Below, piece by piece: positions 6,455 to 8,093 of a DNA stretch of 8,093 bases. The stretch is from Lichenicola sp964245345 (lineage in GTDB: Bacteria > Pseudomonadota > Alphaproteobacteria > Acetobacterales > Acetobacteraceae), in the NCBI GenBank assembly GCA_964245345.1, contig CAXTMS010000154.1:1-8093 (forward strand), written 5' to 3'. The notes beneath the pieces were generated by a model, which saw only the letters and a list, made by a program, of their open reading frames with translations, did no database searches and was not told where the DNA came from. A program made the position numbers and the translations under genes. Numbering within the stretch: the stretch's first letter is position 1; every line of letters begins with the position of its first letter.

Positions 6455-6483
6455 TTGACAGGTCCGATCGCCCCTGCTCATCA
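6455..6483 (+). promoter_or_regulatory. Candidate corA promoter
   Basis: A perfect TTGACA at 6455-6460 lies in the divergent region, 48 bases before the corA start. Seventeen bases on, the -10 position reads TCATCA (6478-6483), a poor match, so the promoter would lean on the -35 or use another sigma factor. No clear promoter for the divergent aldo/keto reductase is seen; CTTAAT on the minus strand near 6385 is a weak -10 candidate. Confidence 0.4.
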
Positions 6484-6508
6484 CGCCCTGACTGTTCCAG
6501 GAGCGTCC

Positions 6509-7477
6509 ATGTTCGTTTCCCACCCGTCCGGTCAGGCACCGTCCGCCGCCTCAATCGATGTTGAGGTCGCAGGGATCGCCTGGTTCGACCTGCTGAACCC
6601 AACCGAGGAGGAGCGCCTGCTGGCGCAACAGTTGACGGGCTTGCGCATGCCAACCCGGGCGGAGATCGAGGAGATCGAAAGCTCGTCGCGGGTATACACG
6701 GAAGGGGACAACTTCTACCTGTCCACGCCGCTGGTGCGCCGGACCGGCGAAACGTCCTTCTCGGCTCCGGTCGGCTTCGTGCTGAGCCGCGACCGGCTCG
6801 TCACCATCCGCTACACCGACTACGCGGTGTTCGAGACCGTGGGCGAACGGGTGGCTAAGAGCACCGTCCCGCAAGCCGGCAGCGACATCATGCTGCTTCT
6901 GCTGGAAGCGATTATCGACCGCATTGCCGACCTTCTGGAGATGTGCGGCCACGACCTCGACAACATCTCCAAGCGCGTGTTCCAGGCGCAGGATGGCAGC
7001 GGCAACAACATTGATCGCAAGCTGCGCGGCCTGCTGATGGAGGTCGGCAGCAAGGCCGATCTGGTGTCCGGGATCCGGGACAGCCTGCTCGGGCTGCAGC
7101 GGGTAATCGCATACCTGGGCGAGCACCATCCTTGCGTGGACCGGGAACGGTTCTCGGCGCAGCTGGCGCTGCTGGTCCGCGACATCGCCTCGCTGAACGA
7201 CTACGACGGCCAGCTGAACACCAAGGTGCAGTTCCTGCTCGACGCCACGCTGGGCTTCATCAACATCGAGCAGAACAACGGCATCAAGATCCTGACCGTG
7301 GTCAGCATCGTCGGCATCCCGCCGACCCTGATCGCCAGCATCTACGGAATGAACTTCAAGAACATTCCGGAGCTGAACTGGAGCTTCGGTTACTGGTATG
7401 CACTTGGCCTGATGAGCCTGACGATCCTGGTGCCGATGATCTGGTTCTGGCGCAAGGGCTGGCTCAGCAGCAGCTGA
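6509..7477 (+). CDS. corA: CorA-family divalent metal ion (Mg2+/Co2+) channel
   Basis: CorA forms a homopentameric inner-membrane channel for Mg2+ (also Co2+ or Ni2+). The product is 322 aa (E. coli CorA is 316). A large cytoplasmic N-terminal funnel domain (AWFDLLNPTEEE near residue 25, and YTEGDNFYLSTPLV) is followed by a long helical region rich in charged residues, TM1 at about 258-279 and the signature YGMNF with GMN at 280-282. The short loop KNIPELNWSFGY and TM2 (about 296-314) come next, ending in a basic tail. All signature residues of the selectivity filter are intact. ATG 6509 has AGGAG five bases upstream, and a perfect TTGACA lies further up. Zn2+ transporters (ZntB) share the fold, so the exact ion is inferred; GMN plus PEL in the loop favours CorA. 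rho follows on the same strand after 276 bp with its own promoter. Confidence 0.93.
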   Translation: MFVSHPSGQAPSAASIDVEVAGIAWFDLLNPTEEERLLAQQLTGLRMPTRAEIEEIESSSRVYTEGDNFYLSTPLVRRTGETSFSAPVGFVLSRDRLVTIRYTDYAVFETVGERVAKSTVPQAGSDIMLLLLEAIIDRIADLLEMCGHDLDNISKRVFQAQDGSGNNIDRKLRGLLMEVGSKADLVSGIRDSLLGLQRVIAYLGEHHPCVDRERFSAQLALLVRDIASLNDYDGQLNTKVQFLLDATLGFINIEQNNGIKILTVVSIVGIPPTLIASIYGMNFKNIPELNWSFGYWYALGLMSLTILVPMIWFWRKGWLSSS

Positions 7478-7531
7478 AGCGGCGGCCGACAGGATGGCGG
7501 TCTCCATTTCTGGACGAGGCACGTCACCAGC

Positions 7532-7570
7532 AGGCAGACGCAGGATTCTGGGCCGGTTCTGCCTCTTCTT
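7532..7570 (+). terminator. Candidate corA terminator hairpin
   Basis: AGGCAGA (7532-7538) and TCTGCCT (7558-7564) form a perfect 7-bp stem, with a small inner CAG/CTG pairing in the 19-base loop, followed by CTTCTT. It sits 55 bases behind the corA stop and runs into the -35 box of the rho promoter. The large loop and broken T-run make it a weak terminator at best. Confidence 0.35.
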
Positions 7571-7597
7571 GACAAGCCGGGGTCATCGCACCTATCT
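7569..7597 (+). promoter_or_regulatory. Probable rho promoter
   Basis: TTGACA (7569-7574, preceded by C) and CTATCT (7592-7597) are 17 bases apart. The pair resembles the alphaproteobacterial housekeeping consensus CTTGAC/CTATAT, with the spacer about one base longer. Transcription would begin near 7604 and give rho a 5' leader of roughly 150 bases. Confidence 0.6.
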
Positions 7598-7654
7598 CGT
7601 CGTCGTCCCTCGGCATCTCCTGCCTGCACGGGATCCCTCCACTCGGAACGGCAT

Positions 7655-7735
7655 CGATCGAACAGGCACGGGGTTTTCCCCGTCAGAATCGACCGTCGGC
7701 GTCCTGCCGATCGTTCCTCCCCTCCGCACGATCGA
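7655..7735 (+). promoter_or_regulatory. Structured, pyrimidine-rich rho leader
   Basis: CGATCG occurs three times (7655-7660, 7708-7713, 7729-7734). Copy 3 can pair with copy 2 (CGATCGT/ACGATCG, 7 bp, 13-base loop TCCTCCCCTCCGC) or with copy 1 (TCGATCG/CGATCGA, 7 bp). A third stem, TCGGC/GCCGA (7696-7700/7706-7710), shares bases with copy 2 and excludes the copy 2-3 stem. A further hairpin, ACGGGG-TTTT-CCCCGT, is at 7668-7683. Rho binds C-rich unstructured RNA and represses its own gene in E. coli, so a role in autoregulation is plausible but inferred. Confidence 0.4.
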
Positions 7736-7753
7736 GCGCATTCGAGGCGTCCC

Positions 7754-8093
7754 ATGCACCTCGCCGAACTCAAGGCAAAGACACCCTCCGACCTGCTATC
7801 CTATGCGGAATCGCTACAGATCGAGAACGCGTCGTCGCTGCGCAAGCAGGACATGATGTTCGCCATCCTGAAGAACCTGGCCGAGAACGACCAGGCGATC
7901 CACGGCGAGGGCACGCTGGAGATCCTGTCCGACGGGTTCGGCTACCTGCGGTCACCCGAAGCCAACTTCCTGCCTGGACCCGACGACATCTACGTCAGTC
8001 CGAGCCAGGTGCGTCGGTACGGCCTACGCACCGGCGATACCGTGGAAGGCCAGATCCGGGCGCCGCGCGACGGCGAGCGCTACTTCGCCCTGC
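7754..8093 (+). CDS. rho: Transcription termination factor Rho, N-terminal part (cut by window edge)
   Basis: Rho is the hexameric RNA helicase/ATPase that ends transcription at C-rich rut sites. The 113 visible codons begin MHLAELKAKTPSDLLSYAES. Residues 1 to about 47 form the N-terminal helical domain (SLRKQDMMFAILKNLA). The cold-shock-like primary RNA-binding domain follows, with the RNP-like LSDGFGYLRS, GPDDIYVSPSQVRRYGLRTG and the end of the window at GERYFAL, all nearly identical to E. coli Rho. The N-terminal domain has no insertion of the kind seen in actinobacterial Rho. ATG 7754 has GAGG six bases upstream. The ATPase core lies outside the window. The gene has its own likely promoter at 7569. 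Confidence 0.97.
   Translation, partial: MHLAELKAKTPSDLLSYAESLQIENASSLRKQDMMFAILKNLAENDQAIHGEGTLEILSDGFGYLRSPEANFLPGPDDIYVSPSQVRRYGLRTGDTVEGQIRAPRDGERYFAL

Noticed and set aside
7494..7856. Plus-strand 120-codon frame running from the corA-rho gap into rho
   Set aside because: It overlaps rho in another frame, lacks a good ribosome-binding site, and has a composition unlike the real genes.

Overview
This high-GC window most likely comes from an alphaproteobacterium, probably of the Acetobacteraceae/Rhodospirillales type. That placement is an inference from the strong GC bias at third codon positions, the character of TrpB and Rho, and a promoter ahead of rho close to the alphaproteobacterial CTTGAC/CTATAT type. 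No plasmid, phage, transposon, CRISPR or RNA-gene signal is visible, so this reads as an ordinary chromosomal segment.

Layout: on the minus strand, reading from about 2887 down to 1, lie an ArsB/NhaD-superfamily ion transporter, trpB (tryptophan synthase beta) and the start of trpA (alpha subunit, cut off by the window edge). trpB and trpA overlap by four bases and form a translationally coupled pair. The transporter ends 81 bp before trpB and could share its transcript. A 468-bp divergent intergenic region (2888-3355) separates this cluster from a plus-strand MFS exporter (3356-4636) and a small lipoprotein of unknown function (4762-5250). An aldo/keto reductase on the minus strand (5277-6359) converges on the lipoprotein. 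It diverges from corA (6509-7477), a CorA-type divalent-cation channel. After a 276-bp leader region comes the start of rho (7754 onwards), encoding the transcription terminator Rho, cut by the right edge.

The genes do not form one pathway. They are a housekeeping end of the trp locus, several membrane or envelope proteins, one oxidoreductase, and rho. I see no convincing new multi-gene system. The points that deserve a second look are at a smaller scale: (i) TrpB has Ser at the position of the nearly invariant active-site Gln114; (ii) the rho leader holds three CGATCG motifs that can form mutually exclusive hairpins, one of which displays a pyrimidine-rich loop just ahead of the rho ribosome-binding site; (iii) an 8-codon mini-ORF with a strong Shine-Dalgarno sequence and competing downstream pairings lies ahead of the MFS exporter; (iv) an ArsB-like transporter sits where trpF commonly precedes trpBA.
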